Shown here piece by piece: positions 25,684 through 34,657 of a stretch of DNA of 64,000 nucleotides. The translations under genes were made by a program, and so were the position numbers. This stretch comes from Xanthomonas sp. DAR 35659 (lineage in GTDB: Bacteria; Pseudomonadota; Gammaproteobacteria; Xanthomonadales; Xanthomonadaceae). Position 1 is the first letter of the stretch; each line of letters begins with the position of its first letter. The stretch spans positions 920,001 to 984,000 of the forward strand of contig NZ_CP162488.1 of the NCBI RefSeq assembly GCF_041242975.1, written 5' to 3'. The notes below the pieces were generated by a model. The model did no database searches. It saw only the letters and a program-made list of their open reading frames with translations, and was not told the DNA's origin.

Positions 25684-26798
25684 AGGACTTCCTGCGCTGG
25701 CTGGCCGATCTCGGTGGCCGCTTCACCCGCACCCTGGACTGGCCGATGTGCCTGGCCCTGGCCGCGTTGATGGCGATCGGCCTGGCGGTGCTCAAGAGCG
25801 CAGGCGGCCAGGCCGGCGGCAACCACCTGATGCTGGCGCAGGGCATGCGCTTCGCCATCGGCGCGGCGGCGATGTGGGGCCTGTCGCGGGTCTCGGCGCT
25901 GCGCCTGCGCGCGTGGACGCCGCTGATCTACGCGCTGTCGATGCTGCCGCTGCTGGCGGTGTTCGTCTTGGGCACCGGCAAGTACGGGCGGCAGTGGCTG
26001 GACCTGAAGGTGTTCTACCTGCAGCCGGCCGAACTGCTGAAGATCAGCATGCCGATGATGGTGGCCTGGTACCTGCACCGCATGCCGCTGCCGCCGCGCA
26101 TCCCCACCGTGCTGGTCAGCGCGGTGATCATCGGCATCCCGACCGCGCTGATCATGCTGCAGCCGGACTTCGGCACCGGCGTGCTGATCGCCGCCAGCGG
26201 CGCGTTCGTGCTGCTGCTGGCCGGGCTGCCGTGGTGGTGGGTGGGCATCGCGGTCGGCGGCGTCGCCGCGGCCGCGCCGGTGGCCTGGCTGTGGCTGCTG
26301 CGGCCCTACCAGAAGGACCGCATCATGATGTTCCTCAACCCGGAGAACGACGCGCTCGGCGCGGGCTGGAACATCATCCAGTCCAAGATCGCGATCGGCT
26401 CCGGCGGCCTGCACGGCAAGGGCTGGGGCCTGGGCTCGCAGTCGCACCTGAACTTCATCCCCGAGCAGACCACCGACTTCGCCTTTTCCGTGCTCAGCGA
26501 GGAATTCGGCTGGATCGGCGTGGCCACGGTGCTGACCCTGTACCTGGTGGTGATCGGGCGTTGCCTGTGGATCGCCGTGCAGGCGCGCGACACCTTCTCG
26601 CGGCTGCTGGCCGGCGCCACCGGCCTGGCGTTCTTCGTCTACGTGCTGGTCAACGGCGGCATGATCTCCGGACTGTTGCCGGTGGTCGGGGTGCCGATGC
26701 CGCTGATGAGCTACGGCGGCACCTCGGCGGTGTCGCTGCTGGCCGGGCTGGGCCTGGTGATGGCGGTCAAGTCGCATCGTCCGGTGCACGGCTACTAG
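25680..26798 (+). CDS. mrdB: RodA, SEDS-family peptidoglycan glycosyltransferase
   Basis: 372 residues, overlapping mrdA by 4 bp. About ten membrane helices; SEDS-family motifs include GKYGRQWLDL near 100, AELLKISMPMMVAWYL, LQPDFGTG, the segment HLNFIPEQTTDFAFSVLSEE and MPLMSYGGTS near the C-terminus. It polymerises lipid II glycan chains as partner of PBP2. In E. coli-type order rlpA and dacA would follow; here a block of about 6.7 kb lies before mltB-rlpA-dacC. Confidence 0.96.
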   Translation: MKDFLRWLADLGGRFTRTLDWPMCLALAALMAIGLAVLKSAGGQAGGNHLMLAQGMRFAIGAAAMWGLSRVSALRLRAWTPLIYALSMLPLLAVFVLGTGKYGRQWLDLKVFYLQPAELLKISMPMMVAWYLHRMPLPPRIPTVLVSAVIIGIPTALIMLQPDFGTGVLIAASGAFVLLLAGLPWWWVGIAVGGVAAAAPVAWLWLLRPYQKDRIMMFLNPENDALGAGWNIIQSKIAIGSGGLHGKGWGLGSQSHLNFIPEQTTDFAFSVLSEEFGWIGVATVLTLYLVVIGRCLWIAVQARDTFSRLLAGATGLAFFVYVLVNGGMISGLLPVVGVPMPLMSYGGTSAVSLLAGLGLVMAVKSHRPVHGY

Positions 26799-27238
26799 CG
26801 ACGCTGCGCAATTCCTGGAGCGGCTGGGGCGTGTCGACGCATCGGGGCCAGCCGGTCCCCGCGCCGCCCGCTGCGCGCGATCGATGGGTGACGGCCCAGG
26901 TACATCGCCAGCGCTGCCCGTCACGCTGGCTTAACGGCGAGCAAGCGCGAACGTGGCGACCGATTGCGGCGCATGTCGGCGCTGCGCACAATCCGCAACG
27001 ATGCCACGCCGCGGTGCCGTTCGCGCCCCCGCGGCGAGCGCAGGATCTGTTCAGAGCGAGCCGTGCGGCGTCGACACCGCCCAGGCCGCCCGCGTCCACC
27101 AAGGGAGCCCAGCGCAGCGCAACGTGATCCGGGCCTGGCCCGTCCCGTGCCTCTGCGTCCGCCCGTTCTTCGGCAGTCCCTTGATTCCCTCGTCCGTGAT
27201 TCCTGTCCGCCCGGCGCTGCCGGCATGGATGCGTTTTG
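26799..27238. other. 440-bp gap after rodA, no recognisable feature
   Basis: GC-rich sequence with no gene, repeat family member or convincing terminator. It marks the left junction of the virJ-pnt block inserted in the elongasome cluster. Open frames here lack homology or signals I can support. Confidence 0.5.
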
Positions 27239-28570
27239 ATGAAATTCCCGCGTATGTGGTTGCTGGCGTGTCTGTTGCTGGGTCTGGCTGGCTATGGCAT
27301 CGCGCATGTCTATTTCGCGCCCGGCATCGTGCATTGCTGCGGCTATGGCCGCGTGGTGCTGACCCAGCCGGCCGGGCCGGTGCGCGGCATGGTGATCCTG
27401 CTCGCCAACGGCAGCCCGGAGCAGCGGCGCGCGGCGGCCGCGCGCATCGCCGCCACCGGCGCGCTGGTGGCCACGGTCAATGGCGATCGCTACCAGGCGC
27501 GGCTGCAACGCGCCGGTCGCGGCTGCAGCCATGCCTGGCACGATGCCGAGCAACTGAGCCGGCGCCTGCAGCGCGACCTGCACGGCGACAGCTACTTCCT
27601 GCCGCTGCTCGCCGGTAGCGGCAGCGCGGCGACGCTGGCCGAGCGCATCGTCGGCGCGGCGCCGGCGGCGACCCTGGGCGGCGCGATCGGCGTGGCGCCG
27701 CTGCCGACCGAGGTCTGCGCCGGCACCGCGCAAGCCACCGCCGCGCAGGGCTTCGTCGACATCGCGCCCGCCGCTGCGGTGGCGACCGATACCGCGCTGG
27801 CCACGCGCGTGGCCGTGCATCTGAACGCGCCGGCCAAGGGCGGTGCGCTCGACGACCTGCCATTGACGGAACTGCCGGTGCGCACGCCCGGCGCGCCGCT
27901 GGCGATCGTGCTGTCCGGCGACGGCGGCTGGCGCGATATCGACAAGGGCATGGCCGAGGCGCTGCAGCAACGCGGGATCGCGGTGGTGGGCTGGGACAGC
28001 CTGCGCTACTTCTGGCATGCCAAGCCGCCGGCGCAGTCCAGCGCCGACCTGGGCCGGGTCATCGCTTACTACCAGCAGCGCTGGCATCCGCAGAAGATCC
28101 TGTTGGTCGGCTATTCCTTCGGCGCCACCGCGATGCCGTTCATGTACAACCGGCTGCCGCCGGCGCAGCGCGCGCAGGTCGGTCTGCTGGCACTGTTCGG
28201 CATCGAGCACAAGGCCGACTTCCAGATCCGCGTGCGCAACTGGCTGAACCTGGGCGACGCCGGCGACGCCAAGCCGGTGCTGCCGGAGATCGCGCGGATC
28301 GCGCCGGCGCAATTGCTGTGCGTGTACGGCGACAAGGAAGACGACACGGTGTGCCCGGAGCTGCGCGGCACCGGCGCGCAGATCGTCACGCTGCATGGCG
28401 GCCACCACTTCGACAAGCACCCGGCCGGTCTGGCGACGATCGTGGACACGCGCTGGCAACAGATCGCCGAACACGCGCACCGCCCCGTCGCCGTCCTCGA
28501 CGACGGCCATCCCGGCGCGGCCGCGGCGCCCGCCGTGCCGCCGCAGGAAGCGGCGCACGGTATCCAGTGA
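27239..28570 (+). CDS. VirJ/AcvB-like periplasmic alpha/beta hydrolase
   Basis: 443 residues from the ATG at 27239 (a TTG just before is in frame but not needed). An N-terminal signal/anchor (WLLACLLLGLAGYGIAHV) precedes an N-terminal domain and a C-terminal VirJ-type hydrolase domain: VLSGDGGWRDIDKGMAEALQQ, nucleophile motif LVGYSFGA, an acid near VYGDKEDD and His in TLHGGHHFDKH. AcvB in Agrobacterium hydrolyses lysyl-phosphatidylglycerol and VirJ supports type IV secretion there. Aminoacyl-phospholipid hydrolysis is therefore the best guess. The usual partner gene (an MprF/LpiA-type synthase) is not adjacent in this window. Confidence 0.88.
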   Translation: MKFPRMWLLACLLLGLAGYGIAHVYFAPGIVHCCGYGRVVLTQPAGPVRGMVILLANGSPEQRRAAAARIAATGALVATVNGDRYQARLQRAGRGCSHAWHDAEQLSRRLQRDLHGDSYFLPLLAGSGSAATLAERIVGAAPAATLGGAIGVAPLPTEVCAGTAQATAAQGFVDIAPAAAVATDTALATRVAVHLNAPAKGGALDDLPLTELPVRTPGAPLAIVLSGDGGWRDIDKGMAEALQQRGIAVVGWDSLRYFWHAKPPAQSSADLGRVIAYYQQRWHPQKILLVGYSFGATAMPFMYNRLPPAQRAQVGLLALFGIEHKADFQIRVRNWLNLGDAGDAKPVLPEIARIAPAQLLCVYGDKEDDTVCPELRGTGAQIVTLHGGHHFDKHPAGLATIVDTRWQQIAEHAHRPVAVLDDGHPGAAAAPAVPPQEAAHGIQ

Positions 28571-28977
28571 CGCCGACCGGCCGCACAGCGCGGCCGGAGG
28601 CGCGTGCCATCCAGGAGCGGGGCGCTGGCGCCGAATGTGCCGGCGCCGGTCGCCTGTGGGTGGCGCTGCGACGCGTGCGTTCGCGGCCCGCACGCGCACA
28701 TCTGCCGCACGTTCGCTGAGCCGCTTTCGCCGCTGAGCGCGCCACGGCCGCGGCGTCGCTGGCGCGATGGGGGCGTGTGGCATGACGCCGTCGCCCGCGT
28801 CGTTGCGTCCTCGCCCGACGCGACACGGGCGCCATTCCCGATCGCATTGGACGCGGACGACCACGGCGTTCACGACCACCTGTCTCGCGCCCCAACGCGG
28901 CGGCCGCGATTGATCGCAATCAATGTGCGCGCCAGGCCGCGGGCGCATCGTGCCCGCAGTCCCCCACAGGCACGACC
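28571..28977. other. Gap upstream of pntAA
   Basis: 407 bp without a recognisable gene. The one clear signal is the FNR-type palindrome at 28909-28924. The pntAA start has only a weak ribosome site (CACAGGCACG). Confidence 0.5.
28909..28924. promoter_or_regulatory. Perfect FNR/ANR-type operator upstream of pntAA
   Basis: ATTGATCGCAATCAAT contains a perfect TTGAT-N4-ATCAA box. It is centred about 61 bp before the pntAA ATG. FNR/ANR-family regulators bind this palindrome and activate when centred near -41 of a start site, so transhydrogenase expression may respond to oxygen or redox state. Which CRP/FNR protein would bind is not visible in the window. Confidence 0.6.
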
Positions 28978-30123
28978 ATGGCGTTCACCGTCGCGGTAAT
29001 GAAGGAAGAACAGGCCGGCGAGCGGCGCGTGGCGATGGTGCCCGCGCTGTTGCCGAAGCTGGCCAAGCTCGGCGCGCAGTTGCGCCTGCAGGCCGGCGCC
29101 GGCAGCGCCTCGCGCCTGGACGATGCGGCCTACGCCGGCGCCACCGTCCTCGCCGATGCGCAAGAGGTCGTCGCCGGCGCCGACCTGGTGCTGGCGGTGC
29201 AGGCGCCGTCGCTGCAGACGCTGGCGGCGATGCGGCCGGGCAGCATGCTGGTCGCGATGCTGTATCCGGCCAAGGCGCCGGGCCTGCTGGACCTGTTGTG
29301 CGAACGCCGCATCACCGCGTTCGCGATGGAGACGGTGCCGCGGATCAGCCGTGCGCAGGCGCTGGACGTGCTGTCCAGCCAGGCCGCGCTGGCCGGCTAT
29401 TACGCGCCGCTGCTCGGTGCGGTGCACCTGCCGCGGATCCTGCCGATGATGACCACCGCGGTCGGCTCGCTGCGCGCCGCGCGGGTACTGGTGATGGGCC
29501 TGGGCGTGGCCGGCCTGCAGGCGCTGGCGACCGCGCGTCGCCTCGGCGCGATCACCGAAGGCTACGACGTGCGTCCGGAGACGCGCGAACAGGCGCAATC
29601 GGTCGGCGCCCGCTTCGTCGACACCGGCATCGATGCGCGCGGCGAGGGCGGCTATGCGCGCGATCTCACCGACGCCGAGCGCGCCAAGGCCGCCGCGGTG
29701 CTGACCCAGCACATCCAGCAGGCCGACATGATCGTCACCACCGCCAACGTGCCCGGCCGCACCGCGCCGATCCTGATCGACCGCGCGCAGATCGCCGGCA
29801 TGAAGCCCGGCGCGGTGATCGTGGACCTGGCCGCCGACAGCGGCGGCAACTGCGAGGGCAGTGTGCCCGGGCAGACCGTGGAGGTCGGGCCGGCGACCAT
29901 CGTCGCCCCGTGCAACGTGCCCTCGGCGCTGGCCCAGCACGCCAGCGAGCTGTACGCGAAGAACCTGCTGAACCTGCTCGAGCTGCTGGTGCGCGATGGC
30001 GCATTGGCGCCGGACTTCGACGACGACGTCGTGGCCGGGACCGCGCTCACCCGCGATGGCCGGCGCTGCCATCCCGCGCCGCCGGCCGTCGCGCCGGCGC
30101 CCGCACCTGCCAAGGAGTCCTGA
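28978..30123 (+). CDS. pntAA: NAD(P) transhydrogenase, alpha-1 subunit (NAD-binding domain I)
   Basis: 381 residues, matching a split alpha subunit: the soluble NAD(H)-binding domain alone. MKEEQAGERRVAMVP at the N-terminus, the Rossmann motif VLVMGLGVAGLQALATARRLGA and the mobile loop region (YARDLTDAERAKAAAVL) are visible. Together with PntAB and PntB it forms the proton-pumping enzyme that drives NADH + NADP+ to NAD+ + NADPH. It is followed after 3 bp by pntAB, so the three genes form an operon. Confidence 0.95.
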   Translation: MAFTVAVMKEEQAGERRVAMVPALLPKLAKLGAQLRLQAGAGSASRLDDAAYAGATVLADAQEVVAGADLVLAVQAPSLQTLAAMRPGSMLVAMLYPAKAPGLLDLLCERRITAFAMETVPRISRAQALDVLSSQAALAGYYAPLLGAVHLPRILPMMTTAVGSLRAARVLVMGLGVAGLQALATARRLGAITEGYDVRPETREQAQSVGARFVDTGIDARGEGGYARDLTDAERAKAAAVLTQHIQQADMIVTTANVPGRTAPILIDRAQIAGMKPGAVIVDLAADSGGNCEGSVPGQTVEVGPATIVAPCNVPSALAQHASELYAKNLLNLLELLVRDGALAPDFDDDVVAGTALTRDGRRCHPAPPAVAPAPAPAKES

Positions 30124-30126
30124 GCG

Positions 30127-30441
30127 ATGAATCTCGATCTGTCGATGAGCTGGGTGATCGCGTTGTACGTGTTCATGCTCGCCGCATTCACCGGCTACGA
30201 AGTGATCGGCAAGGTGCCGTCGATCCTGCACACGCCGTTGATGTCCGGCTCCAATTTCATCCACGGCATCGTCGTGGTCGGCGCGATGCACGCGCTGTTC
30301 AACGCCGACAGCGTCGCCGGCCAGGCGCTCGGCTTCGTCGGCGTGCTGCTCGGCGCCGGCAACGCCGCCGGCGGCTACGTGGTCACCGACCGCATGCTGG
30401 CGATGTTCAAGCCCAGCGCCAAGCCCGTCGCGAAGGAATAG
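30127..30441 (+). CDS. pntAB: NAD(P) transhydrogenase, alpha-2 subunit (membrane)
   Basis: 104 residues, mostly membrane: three to four hydrophobic helices with the family core TGYEVIGKVPSILHTPLMSGSN (TPLMSGSNFIHGI) near 35-50. It is the small membrane half of a split alpha subunit, as in Rhodospirillum-type transhydrogenases. It sits 3 bp after pntAA and 4 bp before pntB. Confidence 0.94.
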   Translation: MNLDLSMSWVIALYVFMLAAFTGYEVIGKVPSILHTPLMSGSNFIHGIVVVGAMHALFNADSVAGQALGFVGVLLGAGNAAGGYVVTDRMLAMFKPSAKPVAKE

Positions 30442-30445
30442 CGCC

Positions 30446-31852
30446 ATGTTGCAACTTCTGGTGGAAATCAGCGGGTTCGCCGCCGCCCTGTTGTTCATCC
30501 TCGGCCTCAAGCGCATGTCCTCGCCGGTGACCGCGCTGCATGGCATCGTGCTGGCCGGCGTCGGCATGCTGGTCGCGGTCGCCGCCGCGTTCGGCTATCT
30601 GGCCGACCTGCAGCCGAGCGCGCGGCCGCATGCGCTGACCAATCTCGCCCTGGCGCTGGTGGCGCTGGCGCTCGGCGGCGCCTGGGCCTGGCGCAGCGGG
30701 CGCCGCGTCGCGGTGACCGCGATGCCGCAGATGGTGGCGCTGTACAACGGCATGGGCGGCGGTGCCGCGGCCGCGGTGGCGGCGGTGGCCTTGACCTCGC
30801 GCACGCCGCAACACGGCGGCCTGCATCTGGCGGTGACCGTGCTCGGCGCGCTGATCGGCGCGATCTCGTTGTCCGGCTCGGTGATCGCCTGGGCCAAGCT
30901 CGATGGGCGTATCAACAGTGCGTGGCGCTTCAAGGGCCAGAGCGCTTTCAATGCCTGCGTGTTCGTCGCGGCGCTGGTGCTCGGCGCGCTGGTGGTGGCG
31001 CAACTCGGCGGCGGCTGGGCGGCGCTGGCGTTCTTCGCCGCCGCGCTCGGCTTCGGCGTGCTGATGACCCTGCCGATCGGCGGCGCCGACATGCCGGTGG
31101 TGATCTCGCTGTACAACGCCTTCACCGGCCTGGCGGTCGGCCTGGAAGGCTTCGCGTTGCAGAACCCGGCGCTGATGATCGCCGGCATGGTGGTCGGCTC
31201 GGCCGGCACGCTGTTGACCGTGCTGATGGCCAAGGCGATGAACCGCTCGCTGGCCAACGTGCTGTTCAGCAATTTCGGCGACGGCGCGGCCGCCGCGCAG
31301 GGCGATGTGCAGGGGCGCATGACGTCCGTCGACGCCGGCGATGCGGCGGTGGCGATGCGCTACGCCTCCAGCATCATCATCGTGCCCGGCTACGGCCTGG
31401 CGGTGGCGCAGGCGCAGACGCGGCTGTACGAACTGGTCAAGTTGCTGCAGGCCGCCGACGTGGACGTGAAGTTCGCGATCCACCCGGTCGCCGGGCGCAT
31501 GCCCGGGCACATGAACGTGCTGCTCGCCGAGGCCGGCGTGCCCTACGACCTGATCTTCGACATGGACGACATCAACGACAGCTTCGCCAGCACCGACGTG
31601 GCGCTGGTGATCGGCGCCAACGACGTGGTCAACCCGGCCGCGCGCAGCGACAAGGCCTCGCCGATCTACGGCATGCCGATCCTCAACGCCGACCAGGCGC
31701 GCCAGGTCTACGTGATCAAGCGTGGCCAGGGCAAGGGCTACGCCGGCGTGGAGAACCTGCTGTTCTACGGCGACAACTGCGACATGGTCTACGGCGACGC
31801 CGCCGCGGTGCTCAACCGCATGGTGCAGGCGGTCAAGGAACTGGCCGTGTGA
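30446..31852 (+). CDS. pntB: NAD(P) transhydrogenase, beta subunit
   Basis: 468 residues. The N-terminal half has about eight or nine membrane helices (ISGFAAALLFILGLKRMSSP start, MGGGAAAAVAAVAL, LPIGGADMPVVISLYNAFTG). The C-terminal half is the NADP(H)-binding domain III with IIIVPGYGLAVAQAQ, HPVAGRMPGHMNVLLAEA, GANDVVNPAA and KRGQGKGYAGVENLLF. It completes the proton-translocating transhydrogenase. A 64-bp gap leads to an aldehyde dehydrogenase gene that may share the transcript. Confidence 0.96.
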   Translation: MLQLLVEISGFAAALLFILGLKRMSSPVTALHGIVLAGVGMLVAVAAAFGYLADLQPSARPHALTNLALALVALALGGAWAWRSGRRVAVTAMPQMVALYNGMGGGAAAAVAAVALTSRTPQHGGLHLAVTVLGALIGAISLSGSVIAWAKLDGRINSAWRFKGQSAFNACVFVAALVLGALVVAQLGGGWAALAFFAAALGFGVLMTLPIGGADMPVVISLYNAFTGLAVGLEGFALQNPALMIAGMVVGSAGTLLTVLMAKAMNRSLANVLFSNFGDGAAAAQGDVQGRMTSVDAGDAAVAMRYASSIIIVPGYGLAVAQAQTRLYELVKLLQAADVDVKFAIHPVAGRMPGHMNVLLAEAGVPYDLIFDMDDINDSFASTDVALVIGANDVVNPAARSDKASPIYGMPILNADQARQVYVIKRGQGKGYAGVENLLFYGDNCDMVYGDAAAVLNRMVQAVKELAV

Positions 31853-31916
31853 CCGAACGCTTCCCACGCCGTCGCGACGCGCCGGCGCTTCCGCACTTTC
31901 CCACGAGGGCACGACC

Positions 31917-33308
31917 ATGGCTTATGCAACCCGCAATCCCTACACCGGCGAACTGCTCGCCAGCTTCCCCGAGGCCACCGATGCGCAGGTGCTGGCCGCG
32001 ATCGGCGCGGCCGACGCCGCCTTCCAGAAGTGGAAGAAGGCGTCCTTCGCCGAGCGCGCCAAGGTCATGCACGCGGCGGCGCAGCTGCTGCGTGCCGACG
32101 TGCGCGGCTACGCGCGATTGCTGACCCTGGAAATGGGCAAGCTGATCGGCGAAGCGGAAGCCGAGGTGATCCTGTCGGCCGACATCTTCGAGTACTACGC
32201 GGTCAACGCCGAGCGCCTGCTGGCGCCGGAGACGCTGCCGGTGGCCGATCCGGCCGAGGGCCAGGCGATGGTCGTGCACGATCCGCTGGGCGTGCTGCTG
32301 GCGATCGAGCCGTGGAACTTCCCGTATTACCAGATCGCGCGGATCATCGCCCCGCAGTTGTCGGCCGGCAACACGGTGCTGCTCAAGCATGCCTCCAACG
32401 TGCCGCAGTGCGCGGCGAAGTTCGAGGCGCTGATGGCCGAAGCCGGTCTGCCCGCCGGCGCGTTCGCCAATCTCTACGCGACCCGCAGCCAGGTCGAGAC
32501 CATCCTCAACGATCCGCGCGTGCATGGCGTGGCGCTGACCGGCTCGGAAGGCGCCGGCGCCATCGTCGCCGCGCAGGCGGCCAAGGCGCTGAAGAAATCG
32601 ACCATGGAGCTGGGCGGCGCCGACGCGTTCGTGGTGCTGGCCGACGCGGAACTGGACAAGACGGTGAAGTGGGCGGTGTTCGGCCGCCACTGGAACGGCG
32701 GCCAGGTGTGCGTGTCGTCCAAGCGCATGATCATCGTGCGGGAGGTGTACGCCGAATTCCTGCGCCGTTACACCGACGGCGTGGCTGCGCTGAAGGCCGG
32801 CGATCCGATGGATGCGGCGACCACGCTGGCGCCGCTGTCCTCGCAGGGCGCGGCCGACGAGCTCAAGCTGCAGATCGCCGCGGCGGTCGAACATGGCGCC
32901 ACCGCCACCGAGGTCGGGCCGTCGGTGCCGACGCAGGGCGCGTTCGTGCAGCCGACCATCCTGACCAACGTGACCAAGGACAACCCGGCCTACTACCAGG
33001 AGTTCTTCGGCCCGGTCTCGATGCTGTTCCAGGCGCAGGACGAGGACGACGCGGTGCGCATCGCCAACGATTCGCCGTTCGGCCTGGGCGGTTCGGTGTT
33101 CACCGCCGATACCGCGCGTGGCGTGGCGGTGGCCAAGCGCATCTCCACCGGCATGGTGTTCGTCAACCATCCGACCATGGTCAAGGCCGACCTGCCGTTC
33201 GGCGGGGTGCGCCGCTCCGGCTACGGCCGCGAACTGATCGGGCTGGGCATCAAGGAGTTCGTCAACCACAAGCTGATCGACGTGGTGGACATCGACGCGC
33301 CGTTCTGA
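31917..33308 (+). CDS. NAD(P)-dependent succinate-semialdehyde dehydrogenase-like aldehyde dehydrogenase
   Basis: 463 residues from the ATG at 31917. ALDH-family motifs: IEPWNFPYYQIARIIAPQL (cofactor fold), catalytic Glu in MELGGADAF near 235, catalytic Cys in NGGQVCVSSKR near 270, and EEFFGP-like QEFFGPVSM. The short length and start (YATRNPYTGELLASFP) fit the Sad/GabD subgroup that oxidises succinate semialdehyde to succinate. Downstream of pntB, a link to NADP(H) balance is plausible, but cofactor preference cannot be read with certainty. Confidence 0.88.
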   Translation: MAYATRNPYTGELLASFPEATDAQVLAAIGAADAAFQKWKKASFAERAKVMHAAAQLLRADVRGYARLLTLEMGKLIGEAEAEVILSADIFEYYAVNAERLLAPETLPVADPAEGQAMVVHDPLGVLLAIEPWNFPYYQIARIIAPQLSAGNTVLLKHASNVPQCAAKFEALMAEAGLPAGAFANLYATRSQVETILNDPRVHGVALTGSEGAGAIVAAQAAKALKKSTMELGGADAFVVLADAELDKTVKWAVFGRHWNGGQVCVSSKRMIIVREVYAEFLRRYTDGVAALKAGDPMDAATTLAPLSSQGAADELKLQIAAAVEHGATATEVGPSVPTQGAFVQPTILTNVTKDNPAYYQEFFGPVSMLFQAQDEDDAVRIANDSPFGLGGSVFTADTARGVAVAKRISTGMVFVNHPTMVKADLPFGGVRRSGYGRELIGLGIKEFVNHKLIDVVDIDAPF

Positions 33309-33329
33309 CCTCCGCCGCCATGCAGACCC

Positions 33330-33357
33330 GGCCGCCGGTGGGCAACCACCGGCGGCC
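33330..33357 (+). terminator. Terminator-like hairpin after the aldehyde dehydrogenase
   Basis: GGCCGCCGGTGG and CCACCGGCGGCC form a perfect 12-bp stem around four bases, 22 bp after the stop, followed by TTGCGTTTGC. It would end the pnt-aldehyde dehydrogenase transcript before mltB. Confidence 0.6.
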
Positions 33358-33517
33358 TTGCGTTTGCGGGTGGGGAGGGGCGTGCCGCCGGCGGTCTGTC
33401 CCGCGGTCCGGCGTCCGGCGGCGGATGAATACGTCGGTACGCTTGAATCGCGGCAAAGTTCTTTTGTTTCATGGCGTTATTGGTGGAAATTCATCTGGAC
33501 TCTGTTAACCTGCCGGC

Positions 33518-34657
33518 ATGATTCGACGCTCGCTGATTTGCCTGATCACGCTTGGCCTGGTCGCATGCGCGACCCAGCCCAAGGCGCCGCCGTCGCCGCC
33601 GCAGGCCACGACGCTGCCGCAACCGCCACCGTCCGCGCCGCCGCCCGCCGGTACCGCGCCCGAAGCGGCGCCCGCGCCGCCGGTGGACCTGACCCCGGTC
33701 CCGTTCGAGATCGCGCGCGCCAACTTCGTGCGCGACACCGCGGCCAAGTACGGGTTGGACCCGGCGCAGATCGAAGCCACGCTGGCGCAGGCGCAGTTCA
33801 AGGATCCGATCGTGGCGGCGATGTCGCGCCCGGCCGAGCGGGTCAAGCCCTGGAACGAGTACCGGCCCATGTTCATCAGCCAGGCGCGCATCGACGGCGG
33901 TCGCGCGTTCCTGGCCGCGCATCGCGAGGAATTGCTGCGGGTGCAGGCGCGCACCGGCGTGCCGGCCGAGATCATCGTCGCGATCATCGGCGTGGAGACC
34001 AGCTACGGCAAGAACGCCGGCAGCTATCGCGTGCTCGACGCGCTGTACACCCTGGCATTCCGCTATCCGCGCAGCGGCGATCCGGCCAAGCTCGAGCGCG
34101 AGGTGCGTCGCGAACTGTTCTTCCGCGACGAACTGGGCCAGCTGTTCGCGCTCGGCCGCGAGGAGAACCTGGACATCACCACGCTGATCGGCAGCTACGC
34201 CGGCGCGATGGGCATGGGCCAGTTCATGCCGTCCAGCTACCGCCAGTTCGCGGTCGACGGCGATGGCGACGGCAAGCGCAATCTGTTCACCGACTACGAC
34301 GACGTGTTTTCCTCGATCGCCAACTACTTCGTGAAGAAGGGCGGCTGGGTGCGCGACGGGCTGGTCGCGGTGCCGGCCACGCTGCGCCCCGGCGCCGAGG
34401 AGTTCAATCCGACCGACTGGACGCCGACCTACACCCTGGCCGACCTCGCCGCGCGCGGCTACCAACCCAGCGCACCGGTCCCGGCGGGCGCCACCGCCAC
34501 GCCGATCGCGCTCGACGACGGCAGTGCCGGCAAGCAGTACTGGCTGGGCTTCCAGAATTACTACGCGATCACCCGCTACAACATTTCCAAGATGTACGCG
34601 ATGGCCGTGTACCAACTGTCCCAGGCCATCGCCGGCAAGGAGCTCCCCCCGGCATGA
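33518..34657 (+). CDS. mltB: Membrane-bound lytic murein transglycosylase B
   Basis: 379 residues. Lipoprotein signal (CLITLGLVAC, Cys at about 14) and a Pro-rich linker, then the MltB catalytic domain: catalytic Glu in IIGVETSYGKNAGSYRVLDAL, GAMGMGQFMPSSYRQFAVD and DYDDVFSSIANYF. It cleaves the glycan backbone of murein to 1,6-anhydro ends in the periplasm. rlpA starts 4 bp inside its stop, and dacC follows, an arrangement conserved in many Proteobacteria next to rodA. Confidence 0.95.
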   Translation: MIRRSLICLITLGLVACATQPKAPPSPPQATTLPQPPPSAPPPAGTAPEAAPAPPVDLTPVPFEIARANFVRDTAAKYGLDPAQIEATLAQAQFKDPIVAAMSRPAERVKPWNEYRPMFISQARIDGGRAFLAAHREELLRVQARTGVPAEIIVAIIGVETSYGKNAGSYRVLDALYTLAFRYPRSGDPAKLEREVRRELFFRDELGQLFALGREENLDITTLIGSYAGAMGMGQFMPSSYRQFAVDGDGDGKRNLFTDYDDVFSSIANYFVKKGGWVRDGLVAVPATLRPGAEEFNPTDWTPTYTLADLAARGYQPSAPVPAGATATPIALDDGSAGKQYWLGFQNYYAITRYNISKMYAMAVYQLSQAIAGKELPPA

